DNA of 64,000 nucleotides from Janthinobacterium sp. FW305-129 (GTDB taxonomy: Bacteria > Pseudomonadota > Gammaproteobacteria > Burkholderiales > Burkholderiaceae_D), in NCBI RefSeq assembly GCF_020858115.1, contig NZ_JACYMM010000002.1, positions 544,612 through 608,611 of the forward strand. The letters run 5' to 3'. Every line of letters begins with the position of its first letter. Positions within the stretch are counted from its first letter, which is position 1. This document shows positions 1 through 8,713 of the stretch, piece by piece. Position numbers and translations under genes: made by a program. The notes under the pieces are model-generated. The model did no database searches, had not been told where the DNA came from, and saw only the letters and a list, made by a program, of their open reading frames with translations.

Positions 1-529
1 AGCGGGTGAAGCCGCCCACATTATCGCGCCGCACACCCACCTTGGCCGTCGGCGTGGCGCTGGCGCCGGCCGTGAGGAAATTCACGGCGCCGCCGACGGC
101 ATTGCTGCCGTACAGCGACGAGGCGGCGCCCTTTACCACTTCCACGCCGCTGGCGCCCGCCATGTTCATCTCGTTGAGCGAGTTGTGGTTGAAGACGCCC
201 AGCGGGCGGATGGGTATGCCGTCTTCCAGGTACTGGTAGACGGCATTCGTGCCGATGGGCTGGCGGATGCTCATGCTGTGCTGCTCGTTGCCCAGGTCAT
301 TCCAGTACACGCCGGCGATGCGGTTGAGGATATCGCCCATGGTCCTGGGCTTGTCGCGCTCCAGGGTCTTGGCGTTGACGACGCCGATGGCCTGCGGCGT
401 CTCGGACAGCCACGATTGCGCGCGCGAGCCGGAAACGACGACGGTGTCGATGGCGTGATCGGATTGCGCCCGCGCGCAGGGGTAAGCCACGGTGCCGGCC
501 AAGGCCAGCACCAACAGTTTCTTGTTCAT
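1..529 (-). CDS. TonB-dependent outer-membrane receptor (N-terminal part, cut by window edge)
   Basis: Only the first 176 residues are in the window; the rest lies beyond base 1. The start at 529 gives a signal peptide ending near ARAQ (about residue 22), then a TonB-box-like stretch DTVVVSGSR. The plug domain follows, with NRIAGVYWN, a YLEDGIPIRP loop and the typical VEVVKGAASSLYGSNAVGG segment. Receptors of this family bind a ligand at the cell surface and import it with energy from TonB-ExbBD. It lies 78 bases downstream of a DUF2946 gene on the same strand. That pairing is often seen with metal (copper) receptors, so a metal ligand is possible, but the barrel that would decide this is missing. 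The family is certain; the substrate is not. Confidence 0.9.
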   Translation of the reverse strand, partial: MNKKLLVLALAGTVAYPCARAQSDHAIDTVVVSGSRAQSWLSETPQAIGVVNAKTLERDKPRTMGDILNRIAGVYWNDLGNEQHSMSIRQPIGTNAVYQYLEDGIPIRPLGVFNHNSLNEMNMAGASGVEVVKGAASSLYGSNAVGGAVNFLTAGASATPTAKVGVRRDNVGGFTR

Positions 530-607
530 GTGATTCTCGTTTAAGTGTGCGGATGCTGCCCCGTCGCACTGGAAGGCGCGCAGGGCAAGTACTAAAAATG
601 CAAAAAC

Positions 608-1015
608 TTAAATGAGACGGGGCGGCGCGCGCGACTGCGCGGTGGACCAGATGAACAGCGGGGATGGGGATTGGTAGTACAGGGCCGGGAAAATCGCCGT
701 GCCGCTGGCCACAAGCAGCGGCAGCACGGGGCTGGCCGGCGGCAGGCCGACGGAACCCGCATGCGTGGAACAGAAGGCACAATGCTCCATCTGCATGGCC
801 TTGCCGCCGGATTTGCCATCGGCGGCGCCGTCATCGGCCTGATCAAGCTGCACAAAACGGATGCCGGCCACCGAGCAGATTTCCGCCCAGCCGGAGCCGG
901 ATTCCTGCTTGGCGTTGGCGACGGCCTGGGAAATCGATGGCGCGAGCGCCGCCAGCAGGATCGCGAAACAGGCGATCCAGGCGGCAAAGCGGCGCGTGAA
1001 CAAGGTCATTCCCAT
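608..1015 (-). CDS. DUF2946-type small membrane or exported protein
   Basis: A 135-residue protein with an N-terminal hydrophobic segment (about residues 10-32, signal peptide or membrane anchor) and a central Met/His/Cys patch, MEHCAFC, near residue 77. A second hydrophobic stretch follows (LPLLVASGTAIFPALYY). This layout matches the DUF2946 family, whose conserved Cys/His pair suggests metal binding. No enzymatic role is known. It is co-directional with the TonB receptor 78 bases downstream and lies 47 bases after pqiC. Two Met codons, at 1015 and 1009, are possible starts and neither has a strong ribosome site. The family call is by motif and context only; the copper link is an inference. 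Confidence 0.7.
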   Translation of the reverse strand: MGMTLFTRRFAAWIACFAILLAALAPSISQAVANAKQESGSGWAEICSVAGIRFVQLDQADDGAADGKSGGKAMQMEHCAFCSTHAGSVGLPPASPVLPLLVASGTAIFPALYYQSPSPLFIWSTAQSRAPPRLI

Positions 1016-1062
1016 GGCCGCATTTTACCAGCGGCCGCCGGGACTGGGTAGCGGAAAGCGGC

Positions 1063-1659
1063 TCAGGCGGCCGGGCAGGCGGCGCTGCCGTTGTCAAAAG
1101 CGCGCACGACGCTGGCCGCATCGGCGGCGATGCGGTTCACGGCGCGGCGGTGACCGAGCACCAGTTCATCATAGCCGGCGCCCACCTTTTCATTGGCGAT
1201 CGTGCGGCAAGTGACCACCTTGCCGCTGGCCAGCTGGCGCACGCTCCACACGGCATCGATCAGCGCATACTGGCCCATCACGGACTCGAAACGCTGCACA
1301 TTGGTGCTGATGCGGTACACGGGCAGATTGTCCGGATGCGGCGTGCGGAACACGTCGATGGCGCCCAGGTCGTTCGTCACGGCCGTCGACAGGGCCTGTC
1401 CGATCTCGCCAGCCAGCGGCCCCGCCCAGCGCTGCTGCTCCAGCAATTCGATGCGCCCCGACGGCGCCGTCACGACGAACTGGTTGCGGCTCACCTGCTG
1501 CGGCACGCTGACGGCCAGCACCTCGACATAGTATTTCACGGGCTTGGCCGGCTGCGCGTCGGCGCCGCCGCTGAGCGTATAGAAATGCTCGGGCTGGGGC
1601 GTGGAGCAGGCGCCCAGCAGGCTGGCCGCCAGCAGCGCGGCAAACATCGGCTTCATCAT
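1063..1659 (-). CDS. pqiC: PqiC-type outer-membrane lipoprotein of the Pqi lipid-transport system
   Basis: A 198-residue lipoprotein. The leader ends in a lipobox, LLGAC (Cys near residue 18), followed by STPQPEHFYTLSGG, typical of ABC-type transport auxiliary lipoproteins (PqiC/YmbA). PqiC anchors the PqiB tunnel at the inner leaflet of the outer membrane. Its ATG overlaps the stop of pqiB in an ATGA junction, so the two are translationally coupled. Length and gene order (pqiA-pqiB-pqiC) match the family. Function in lipid movement and membrane integrity is taken from the family. Confidence 0.9.
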   Translation of the reverse strand: MMKPMFAALLAASLLGACSTPQPEHFYTLSGGADAQPAKPVKYYVEVLAVSVPQQVSRNQFVVTAPSGRIELLEQQRWAGPLAGEIGQALSTAVTNDLGAIDVFRTPHPDNLPVYRISTNVQRFESVMGQYALIDAVWSVRQLASGKVVTCRTIANEKVGAGYDELVLGHRRAVNRIAADAASVVRAFDNGSAACPAA

Positions 1660-3287
1660 TTTTTTTCATCTCCTTTTTTACCGCGGATCAGGGACTCGGG
1701 ATGGCGTTCCAGGTAATCCGACAGGGCATTGAGCGATTGCAGGGTTTGCGTCAGCTGCTGCAAGGCCTGGCGCACGTCCGACTGCAGCGGCGAATCCTTC
1801 TGCAGCACCTGTTCGGCCGTGCCAAAGGTCTGCTTCGCCGCCGTCAGGGTGTCGCGCATTTCCGGCACCACCTGGCCGTCGATCTGCTTGAACAACACAT
1901 TGGCCTGCTTGATCGTGGCGTTCAGGTTATTGCCGATCTCCGCATACGGTACCTGATCGAGCTTGCGGGCGATGCTGGCGATCTGCGTCTGCAATTCATC
2001 GAGGGTGTTCGGCACGGTCGGCACTTCCAGCGGATACCTGTTCGGATCGAGCGCCACCTTCGGCGCTTTCGGGAAGAAGTCCAGCGCGATATACAGCTGG
2101 CTGGTGAGCAGGTTGCCCGTGCGTAGCTGCGCGCGCAAGCCGCGGCTGACCATGCGTTCGAGCAGCTGGTGGCCGGCCGAGCCTTCCTCATCGTCGACGG
2201 CCGCCTTGAAGCGCATGCCCAGGCGGGCCGGGTACAGATTGACGGTGACGGGCATGCGGAAGTTCTTCTTCACGGGGTCGAACTCGATGCCGACCGAGCG
2301 CACCTCGCCCAGCACGATGCCGCGGAAATCCACCGTGGCGCCGGGCTGCAAGCCGCGCAGGGACTGGTCGAAATAGAATACGGTGGTGATGGCCTCGCCA
2401 TCGGGCTCGCGCATGGCGCTCGCCTCGTCGGCCGCCAGGCGGTAATTGGTGCCGGCCGGCGCCGGTTCGACGGGCTTGCGGCCGTTTTCCGCCTCGAAGG
2501 CGATGCCGCCCACCAGCATGGCGGCCAGCGATTGCGTATTCAATTTGAAGCCATTGGAATCGAGGCGCACGTCGACGCCGCTGGCATGCCACCAGCGCGC
2601 ATCCTTGCCGACGAACTGGTCGTACGGCGCGTTCACGAAGACCGACATGGTGATGCCGTTGCCATCCTTGTCCAGCGCGAAGCTGACCACCTTACCCACC
2701 CGCAGGCGGTGGAAGAACAGGGGCGAGCCCACGTCGACTGAGCCAAGGCTGTCCGCATGCAGGGTGTACAGCTTGCCCTTCTGGTCGCCGGCCACGGCGG
2801 GCGGACTCTCCATGCCGATGAAGTTCTCTTTCTTCTGTTCCGACTTGCCCGTGTCGACGCCGATGTAGGCGCCCGACAGCAAGGTGCCCAGGCCCGTCAC
2901 GCCGCTGGCGCCGATCTGCGGGCGCACCACCCAGAAGCGCGAATCGGCGGTGGCGAAGCGGCGCGCCTCCTTGCTCATGTCGATCGTCACGAGCACCTTG
3001 CTCAAGTCGTCGCCCAGGGTGATGGCGCGCACCTGGCCGATATCGACGTCCTTGTACTTGACCTTGGTCTTGCCCGGCTCCAGGCCTTCGGCGCTCTTGA
3101 AGCTGACCGTCACCGTGGGTCCCTGGTCGAGGATGGACTTGGCGGCCAGGCCGGCGCCGATCAGCGCGGCCAGCAACGGGATGAGCCACACCAGCGACGG
3201 CAGCCAGCGGCTGCCCTGTTCCACATCGGGTTCCGGCAATGGACGGCCACCCGTTTCGGCAAGGCCGCCCGCTTCTTTGTCAGACAT
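1656..3287 (-). CDS. pqiB: PqiB, MCE/MlaD-domain intermembrane transport protein
   Basis: A 543-residue protein with one N-terminal membrane segment (WLPSLVWLIPLLAALIGAGLA, about residues 28-48). Three MlaD/MCE repeats follow, recognisable by openings such as VSFKSAEGLEPGKTKVKYK and DFRGIVLGEV, and then a C-terminal helical region. PqiB forms a needle-like tunnel across the periplasm that carries lipids between the two membranes. I chose the ATG at 3287 because GGAGA lies eight bases upstream; the TTG four codons earlier has no such site. The start overlaps the end of pqiA by eight bases and the end overlaps pqiC by four, so all three are one operon. Confidence 0.93.
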   Translation of the reverse strand: MSDKEAGGLAETGGRPLPEPDVEQGSRWLPSLVWLIPLLAALIGAGLAAKSILDQGPTVTVSFKSAEGLEPGKTKVKYKDVDIGQVRAITLGDDLSKVLVTIDMSKEARRFATADSRFWVVRPQIGASGVTGLGTLLSGAYIGVDTGKSEQKKENFIGMESPPAVAGDQKGKLYTLHADSLGSVDVGSPLFFHRLRVGKVVSFALDKDGNGITMSVFVNAPYDQFVGKDARWWHASGVDVRLDSNGFKLNTQSLAAMLVGGIAFEAENGRKPVEPAPAGTNYRLAADEASAMREPDGEAITTVFYFDQSLRGLQPGATVDFRGIVLGEVRSVGIEFDPVKKNFRMPVTVNLYPARLGMRFKAAVDDEEGSAGHQLLERMVSRGLRAQLRTGNLLTSQLYIALDFFPKAPKVALDPNRYPLEVPTVPNTLDELQTQIASIARKLDQVPYAEIGNNLNATIKQANVLFKQIDGQVVPEMRDTLTAAKQTFGTAEQVLQKDSPLQSDVRQALQQLTQTLQSLNALSDYLERHPESLIRGKKGDEKK

Positions 3288-4611
3288 GCTGTTCTCCAAT
3301 CACTGTATTGTTTCCGGTATTTGCCACCACCACGGGTTCTTCCTCGCCAGGCACCTGCCCATCGACAGGGTCCCAGATCAGGCGCGGGTCGAACTGCATC
3401 GCCGCCAGCATGGTCAGCACCACCACCGCGCCGAAGGCCAGCGCGCCGGGTCCGGCCGTGATCACGGCCAGCGACTTGAAGCGCACCAGCGCCACCGTCA
3501 GGGTGACGACAAAGATGTCGAGCATGGACCAGCGGCCGATGAATTCGACCATGCGGTACAGGATGGTGCGCTGGCGCGGCCGCCAGCGCGAACGCCGCTG
3601 CGCCGTGAACGCCAGCAGCGCCAGCACGCCCAGTTTCAACATTGGCACGACCACGCTGGCGATGAAAATGATGATGGCCAGGCCCTTCGAGCCGCTGGTC
3701 CAGAACAGCACCACGCCGCTCATGATGGTGTCGTCCTGCGCGCCGAACAGCGATTGCGTCACCATCACGGGCAGCAGGTTGGCGGGAATGTAGAGGATCA
3801 TGGCGGCGATCAGCAAGGCCCAGGTGCGGTTGATGCTGTCCGGTTTGCGCACGTGCAGGGCCGTGCCGCAGCGCACGCACGCCAGATGCCTGCCCTTGCC
3901 CGCAGGCGGCGCCACCAGGCCGCAAGCATGGCAGGGCACCACCTTTTCACCGGGCGCGAAAGCCTTGTAGCGGATGCCGGGCAGCGCTTGGCGGGTCAGG
4001 TCGTCGCCCAGGTTCCACAGGGCCTTGGGGTCGAACGAGACGACGATGGCCAGCAGCACGGTGAGCGCGCCAAACGCGAACAGGCCAGGTTGCGGCAGCA
4101 CCGTAGCCAGGCTGGTCATCTTGACGACGGTGATCAGAATGCCGATCATCAGCACTTCCGTCATGCCCCATTCGCGCGCCGTCTGCACGGCGCGCAGCAC
4201 GCGGTTGAATCCCGGTACCTTGACGCCGCCGCGCAGCCCCAGCGCCACGTACAGCAGGGAACCGAGTTCGATGGCGGGAAAGAGGATGGTAAACAGGAAA
4301 ACCATCGTCGCCACGATGTGCATCTGCTCGTACCACAGCACGCGGATGGAGCCGAGCAAGGTGGCGCTGGAAGTGAGGCCATTGACGTCGAGTTCGACGA
4401 TGGGGAAAAACTGGGCGATCAGGAAGACAAAGGCGGCGCCCAGCGTGAGCGCCACCACCTTGCTCAATTCGGCCGATGCGCCGCGCACGTGGGCGCCGCG
4501 GTACAGCACCGAGCGGCAACGGATGCAGCGCGCCTTTTCGCGGGGACGCAGCGGACGTTTGCGGTACAGCACGCCGCAGTCATGACAGCTAATCAGGTCG
4601 TATCGGTGCAC
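3280..4611 (-). CDS. pqiA: PqiA, paraquat-inducible inner-membrane protein
   Basis: A 443-residue integral membrane protein made of two similar halves. Each half starts with a four-Cys ribbon: CHDCG...CIRC near residues 9-32, and CHACG...CVRC near residues 226-247. Four or so membrane helices follow in each half. PqiA is the inner-membrane partner of PqiB; the name comes from induction by paraquat in E. coli. It is the first gene of pqiABC, with its end overlapping pqiB. The 90-base gap to the amidase stop upstream is the only space for a dedicated promoter. Confidence 0.93.
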   Translation of the reverse strand: MHRYDLISCHDCGVLYRKRPLRPREKARCIRCRSVLYRGAHVRGASAELSKVVALTLGAAFVFLIAQFFPIVELDVNGLTSSATLLGSIRVLWYEQMHIVATMVFLFTILFPAIELGSLLYVALGLRGGVKVPGFNRVLRAVQTAREWGMTEVLMIGILITVVKMTSLATVLPQPGLFAFGALTVLLAIVVSFDPKALWNLGDDLTRQALPGIRYKAFAPGEKVVPCHACGLVAPPAGKGRHLACVRCGTALHVRKPDSINRTWALLIAAMILYIPANLLPVMVTQSLFGAQDDTIMSGVVLFWTSGSKGLAIIIFIASVVVPMLKLGVLALLAFTAQRRSRWRPRQRTILYRMVEFIGRWSMLDIFVVTLTVALVRFKSLAVITAGPGALAFGAVVVLTMLAAMQFDPRLIWDPVDGQVPGEEEPVVVANTGNNTVIGEQHV

Positions 4612-4701
4612 AGTGTGAAGTTTGCCGGCGCGGGGAAGCGCGACTATCCCATGTCAATGCCAGCCATCATGACAGAATTGGCATCTTCCTGCACTATGGC
4701 A

Positions 4702-6063
4702 CTATTCTTTTCCGCTCCCCCGTAGCAACGCCTCCACGGCGCGGCCGATTTGCAGCACCGTATCGTCGGCGCCGGCCAGGCCGCAGATGCCCAGCCCCAC
4801 GGGCAGCTCGCCGTCGGCATGGCAAGGCAGCGACAGCGCGCAGCCATCGAGGAAGTTGATCACGCTGGCGTTGCGCAGCACCAGGCCGTTCGTGGCAAAG
4901 AAGGTGGCGTCGTCCGCTTCCAGCGGCGCGACTTCCGGCGCAAGGATAGCCACGCTGGGCATCAGCCAGGCGTCGAACGGCGCCAGACGCTGCTGCGCGA
5001 TGGCGATCAGGCGCGCACGCGCGTCGAGCACGTCGATATAGTCCGCTGCGCCCTGCTGCTGGCCGCGGCGGATGCGCGCCGCCACGCGCTGGTCGTACTG
5101 TGCGCCCTTCTCTTCCAGTAACGCCCTGTGCCAGTGCCAGGCTTCCGCTGCCACCAGGCCGCCGCCGCCATTGATACCGGGCAGTTCCAGCAATTCGGGA
5201 AAATCGAACCGTTCCACCAGGGCGCCGGCTTGCCGCAGCTTATCCAGCGCGGCGTCGAAAGCCCGCTGCACCTGCGGCTCCACGTGCGTGCCGACGTAGT
5301 CAAGGGTAAAGCCGAAGCGCAAGCCCTTTAATGCCGATACGCCGTCGGCGACCTCCTTGCCAGACAAGGCAGCGTACAGGATGGCGCAGCAATCGACACT
5401 GTGCGCGATGGGCCCTGCCGAATCGAGGGAGCGCGACAAGGGCACGGCGCCGGCCAGCGACACGGAAGCGGCCGTCGGCTTGAAGCCCGTCAAGCCGCAA
5501 AAGGCGGACGGAATGCGGATCGAGCCGCCCGTATCCGTGCCCAGCGCTCCGGCCGCCATGTCCAGCGCCACCGTCACGGCGCCGCCCGAGGTGGAGCCGC
5601 CCGCCACGCGCGCGCCGTCGTGCGGGTTGCGCGGCGTGCCGTAATGGGGATTCAAGCCCAGACCGGAAAACGCGAATTCGCTCATGTTGGTGCGCCCCAG
5701 CAGAACGGCGCCGGCCGCGCGCAGGCGCGCCACGGCACCAGCATCCACATCGGCGGGCGGCCCGCCGGCCAGCGCCAGCGAGGCGGCGCTGCTGACCTGC
5801 CCCTTGACGTCGAACAGGTCCTTGATCGAAACGGGGATGCCGGCCAGCGGCGAAGGCACCCAGCCGGCGGCGCGCGCCGCATCGCTGGCGCGGGCCTCGG
5901 CCAACGCCTGTTCGCCATCGAGGCTGACATACGCAAAGCCGCCCTGCGCCCGGTGCGCCTCGGCGCGTGCCAGCATCTGCTGTGTCAGTGCCACGCTGGT
6001 GATGCGGCCGGCGACCAGGTCGGCCGCCAGTTCCCTTATCGTCTTCTTGCCAATCACATCCAT
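4702..6063 (-). CDS. amidase-signature family hydrolase
   Basis: A 453-residue amidase-signature enzyme. It shows the catalytic Lys in PVSIKDLFD (K81), the GGSTSGGA motif with the cis-Ser (residues 155-162), and the nucleophile Ser in DTGGSIR (S181). These enzymes hydrolyse C-N amide bonds. No motif fixes the substrate, and GatA is unlikely because no gatB or gatC is nearby. GGGAGG lies just before the ATG. It follows the M20 hydrolase and puuD on the same strand after a 63-base gap, so it may act on a urate- or ureide-derived amide, or on another small amide released during nucleobase breakdown. The family is sure; the substrate is unknown. Confidence 0.85.
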   Translation of the reverse strand: MDVIGKKTIRELAADLVAGRITSVALTQQMLARAEAHRAQGGFAYVSLDGEQALAEARASDAARAAGWVPSPLAGIPVSIKDLFDVKGQVSSAASLALAGGPPADVDAGAVARLRAAGAVLLGRTNMSEFAFSGLGLNPHYGTPRNPHDGARVAGGSTSGGAVTVALDMAAGALGTDTGGSIRIPSAFCGLTGFKPTAASVSLAGAVPLSRSLDSAGPIAHSVDCCAILYAALSGKEVADGVSALKGLRFGFTLDYVGTHVEPQVQRAFDAALDKLRQAGALVERFDFPELLELPGINGGGGLVAAEAWHWHRALLEEKGAQYDQRVAARIRRGQQQGAADYIDVLDARARLIAIAQQRLAPFDAWLMPSVAILAPEVAPLEADDATFFATNGLVLRNASVINFLDGCALSLPCHADGELPVGLGICGLAGADDTVLQIGRAVEALLRGSGKE

Positions 6064-6126
6064 GCTGCCTCCCCGATTTCCCAGGCATGCATCTTACCGG
6101 ATGCCAGCGGCATGGTCGCCGCCCAG

Positions 6127-7359
6127 TCAGGCGGCCAGGAAGTCGAGCAGGGTCAGGGCGACGATCTTGCTGGCCTTGCGCAAATCATCGAGCGCCAGCC
6201 GCTCGTCGGCCTTCTTCGCATTCGATTCGGGCACCGTGCGCGGGCCGGCGCCATACAGCACGGCGGGGATGCCCCGCTCGCCATACAGGCGCGCATCCGC
6301 ATACAGGGGGGTGCCGACGGCGGGAATCGTTTCGCCAAGGATGGCTTGCGCGTTCTTTTGCAAGCTGCCGACCAGTTGCTCCGAACCGGGCAAGGGCCGC
6401 AGCGCGTGCGACAGCAGCAGGCGGCGGATCTCGACGCGGATGCCCGGCTCGCCGCGCACCGCGTCTTCGATCAGCGCGCGCACCTGCGCTTCCACCGCCA
6501 CCGGATCTTCCTCGGGAATCATGCGGCGGTCCATCTTCATGACGACCTTGCCCGGCACCACATTCGTATTCGTGCCGCCATCGATGCGGCCCACCAGCAT
6601 GGTGGGCGAGTCGATGCCGGCCACTTTCGATTTGATCTTTTTCAGCTCCGGCAGCTGGCCATAGATGGCGTTCAGGATCTTGTTAGCCGCCTGTAGCGCA
6701 TCGTGGCCCGTTTCCGGCATCGAGCCGTGGCCCGACTTGCCGTGCACGGTGATTTCCAGCTGCAGGCAGGCGTTGTGCGCCGTGACGATGCCGTAGCTGA
6801 AACCGGCGGCGATGACGAAATCGGGCTTCGTCAATTGCTGTTCCAGCAGCCAGCCCGGTCCCAGCAAGCCGCCGAATTCCTCGTCGTACGTGAAGTGCAG
6901 CTCGAGCTGGCCCTTCAATGGAATGCCCAACGCTTCGAGGGCGCGCGCGGCAAACACATAGGTGGCGAAATCGCCTTTCGACACGGCCGTCGCGCGGCCA
7001 TAGATATAGCCGCCGTCGATCTGGCCGCCATATGGCGGATACGTCCAGTTGTCGCCGGGCGGCACCACGTCGCCATGCGCATTCAGGGCCACCGTCGGCC
7101 CGCCTGCCGCATATGGGCGGCGCACGATCAGGTTGGTGATGCTCTGCATGCCGTAGGCTGCCACCTGATCGGCCGGCACGGCGTGCTTTTCCGCGTTCCA
7201 GCCATACGCCTGCAGCAGCTGCGCGACCAGCTCCGCGTGCGGCGCGTTGTTGCCCGGCGGCGTATCCGTCGGCTGCTGCACCACCTGCTGTAAAAAGGCG
7301 ATCTCCTCGTCGAAGTGGTCGTCAATCCAGGCCGTGATTTTTTCCGCGTGCGTAGTCAT
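6127..7359 (-). CDS. M20-family metallohydrolase (ArgE/DapE fold)
   Basis: A 410-residue protein of the M20 fold. It has the metal-binding NAHGD (H94, D96) and the catalytic Glu pair in DEEFGG (E160, E161). The stretch that normally reads GRGxxDMKG is here GRATAVSKGD (121-130), so the usual metal-bridging Asp position appears to hold Val, with an Asp a few residues later. This suggests a distinct subfamily. Family members cleave small amides, peptides or carbamoyl groups; the substrate cannot be read from sequence. Its ATG overlaps the puuD stop (ATGA) and AAGGAG lies just upstream, so it is co-translated with urate hydroxylase. A role in purine or ureide breakdown is inferred from that coupling only. 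Confidence 0.85.
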   Translation of the reverse strand: MTTHAEKITAWIDDHFDEEIAFLQQVVQQPTDTPPGNNAPHAELVAQLLQAYGWNAEKHAVPADQVAAYGMQSITNLIVRRPYAAGGPTVALNAHGDVVPPGDNWTYPPYGGQIDGGYIYGRATAVSKGDFATYVFAARALEALGIPLKGQLELHFTYDEEFGGLLGPGWLLEQQLTKPDFVIAAGFSYGIVTAHNACLQLEITVHGKSGHGSMPETGHDALQAANKILNAIYGQLPELKKIKSKVAGIDSPTMLVGRIDGGTNTNVVPGKVVMKMDRRMIPEEDPVAVEAQVRALIEDAVRGEPGIRVEIRRLLLSHALRPLPGSEQLVGSLQKNAQAILGETIPAVGTPLYADARLYGERGIPAVLYGAGPRTVPESNAKKADERLALDDLRKASKIVALTLLDFLAA

Positions 7360-8582
7360 TTTGCTCCTTGCATGGTCTGTTGCAGCCAGGCGCCCAGTTC
7401 GCTGCGCTCGGCCTCCGTCATATTCGTCAGGTTCCCGATTGGCATGGCCTTCAATTCGATGGCCTGCTTGTAGATTTGCGCCGCGTGCTGGCGAATCTCC
7501 GTTTCATTATCCAGCATCATGCCGGCCGGCGCCGTGGCGAAACCGGCTTGCGTCGGGTGCGCCGAATGGCAGGTGGCGCAGCGCTGGGCGATGATGGCAT
7601 GCACGGCCACGAACTGGGCGGCGGGGTCCGCCACGGGCGCGCTGGCCACGGGCGCCTTCGGCGCGATGGCCACGGCCACGCCCACCAGCAAGGCCACGCC
7701 AAGGGCCGGATAGCGCCACTCGACTCTTCCCTTGTGGCGCAGGTTGAAGAAATGTCGGATGAAGACGCCGGCCGCCATGATCAGCGCCAGCACCAGCCAC
7801 GCGTGGTCGTTACGGTAAGTCATCGCGTAGTGGTTGCTGATCATGATGAACAGCACAGGCAACGTAAAATAATTGTTATGCACGCTGCGCTGCTTGGCCT
7901 TCATGCCGTGCCTGGGATCGGGCAGCTTGCCGGCGGCCATGGCTTCGACCATTTTGCGCTGGCCGGGAATGATCAGCATCAGCACATTGGCCACCATGAT
8001 GGTACCGATCATGGCGCCAACGTGGATATAGGCGGCGCGCCCGCTGAGCAGATGCGTGAGCACATAGGCGGCGCCGACGATCAGCGCGAACACCGTCACG
8101 CCGAACCACAGCTCATATTGCGCCAGTTTTGACCTGCACAGCAGGTCGTACACGGTCCAGCCGATGACGAGAGTGGCGATGCCGATGCCGACGGCCTGGC
8201 CGCTGGAGATATCGGCCACGGCCTTGTCGATCATCATGGCCTGCGCATTGAAGTAGTAGGCAATCGTCAAGAGCGCAAAGCCGGACAGCCAGGTCGAATA
8301 CGCTTCCCACTTGAACCAGTGCAGCTCCTTCGGCAGTTCGGCCGGCGCCACCAGGTATTTTTGCGGGTTGTAGAAACCGCCGCCATGCACGGCCCACAAT
8401 TCTCCCGACACGCCCTTCTTCGCCAGCTCGGAGCCGGGCGCGGGCGGGCGGATCGAGTTGTCGAGCCAGACGAAATAAAAGGAAGCACCGATCCAGGCGA
8501 TGCCCGTGATGACGTGCAGCCAGCGGACGATCAGGTTCAGCCACTCAAGGCCATACGGAATCAGGTAGGCAAATACTTCCAT
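7356..8582 (-). CDS. puuD: urate hydroxylase PuuD (membrane urate oxidase with cytochrome c domain)
   Basis: A 408-residue membrane protein. The first 300 residues or so hold about eight membrane helices of the DUF989 urate-oxidase domain (for example WLHVITGIAWIGASFYF near 21-37 and GVTVFALIVGAAYVLTHLL near 161-179). The C-terminus is a cytochrome c domain with heme site CATCH (C335, C338, H339). PuuD oxidises urate to 5-hydroxyisourate and passes electrons to the respiratory chain instead of making hydrogen peroxide. It begins the leftward puuD-M20-amidase group and faces a LysR gene across a 131-base gap with a palindrome. UraH and the UraD domain, also in this window, take the product on. 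Confidence 0.93.
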   Translation of the reverse strand: MEVFAYLIPYGLEWLNLIVRWLHVITGIAWIGASFYFVWLDNSIRPPAPGSELAKKGVSGELWAVHGGGFYNPQKYLVAPAELPKELHWFKWEAYSTWLSGFALLTIAYYFNAQAMMIDKAVADISSGQAVGIGIATLVIGWTVYDLLCRSKLAQYELWFGVTVFALIVGAAYVLTHLLSGRAAYIHVGAMIGTIMVANVLMLIIPGQRKMVEAMAAGKLPDPRHGMKAKQRSVHNNYFTLPVLFIMISNHYAMTYRNDHAWLVLALIMAAGVFIRHFFNLRHKGRVEWRYPALGVALLVGVAVAIAPKAPVASAPVADPAAQFVAVHAIIAQRCATCHSAHPTQAGFATAPAGMMLDNETEIRQHAAQIYKQAIELKAMPIGNLTNMTEAERSELGAWLQQTMQGAK

Positions 8583-8671
8583 AAATTTCCTCTAGTCAGA
8601 CCGAACCCATATTCGTGCCAATCTACACAAGATAAACGGATTTACCGCTCATCACATGAAAAATATCGTAT

Positions 8672-8688
8672 ATTTGACATATTCAAAT
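8672..8688. promoter_or_regulatory. palindrome in the lysR-puuD divergent promoter
   Basis: ATTTGA-CATAT-TCAAAT is a perfect inverted repeat (six-base arms, five-base spacer) 25 bases before the LysR start and about 90 bases before the puuD start. It contains a T-N11-A pattern typical of LysR binding sites. Weaker outer arms ATATCG and CGATAT flank it. The likely role is the operator of the adjacent LysR protein. Confidence 0.55.
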
Positions 8689-8713
8689 CGATATACAACA
8701 GAGGCGCCGCCAC

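Noticed and set aside
2884..4725. 613-codon rightward frame opposite pqiA and pqiB
   Set aside because: Antisense to a textbook pqi operon with overlapping starts and stops.
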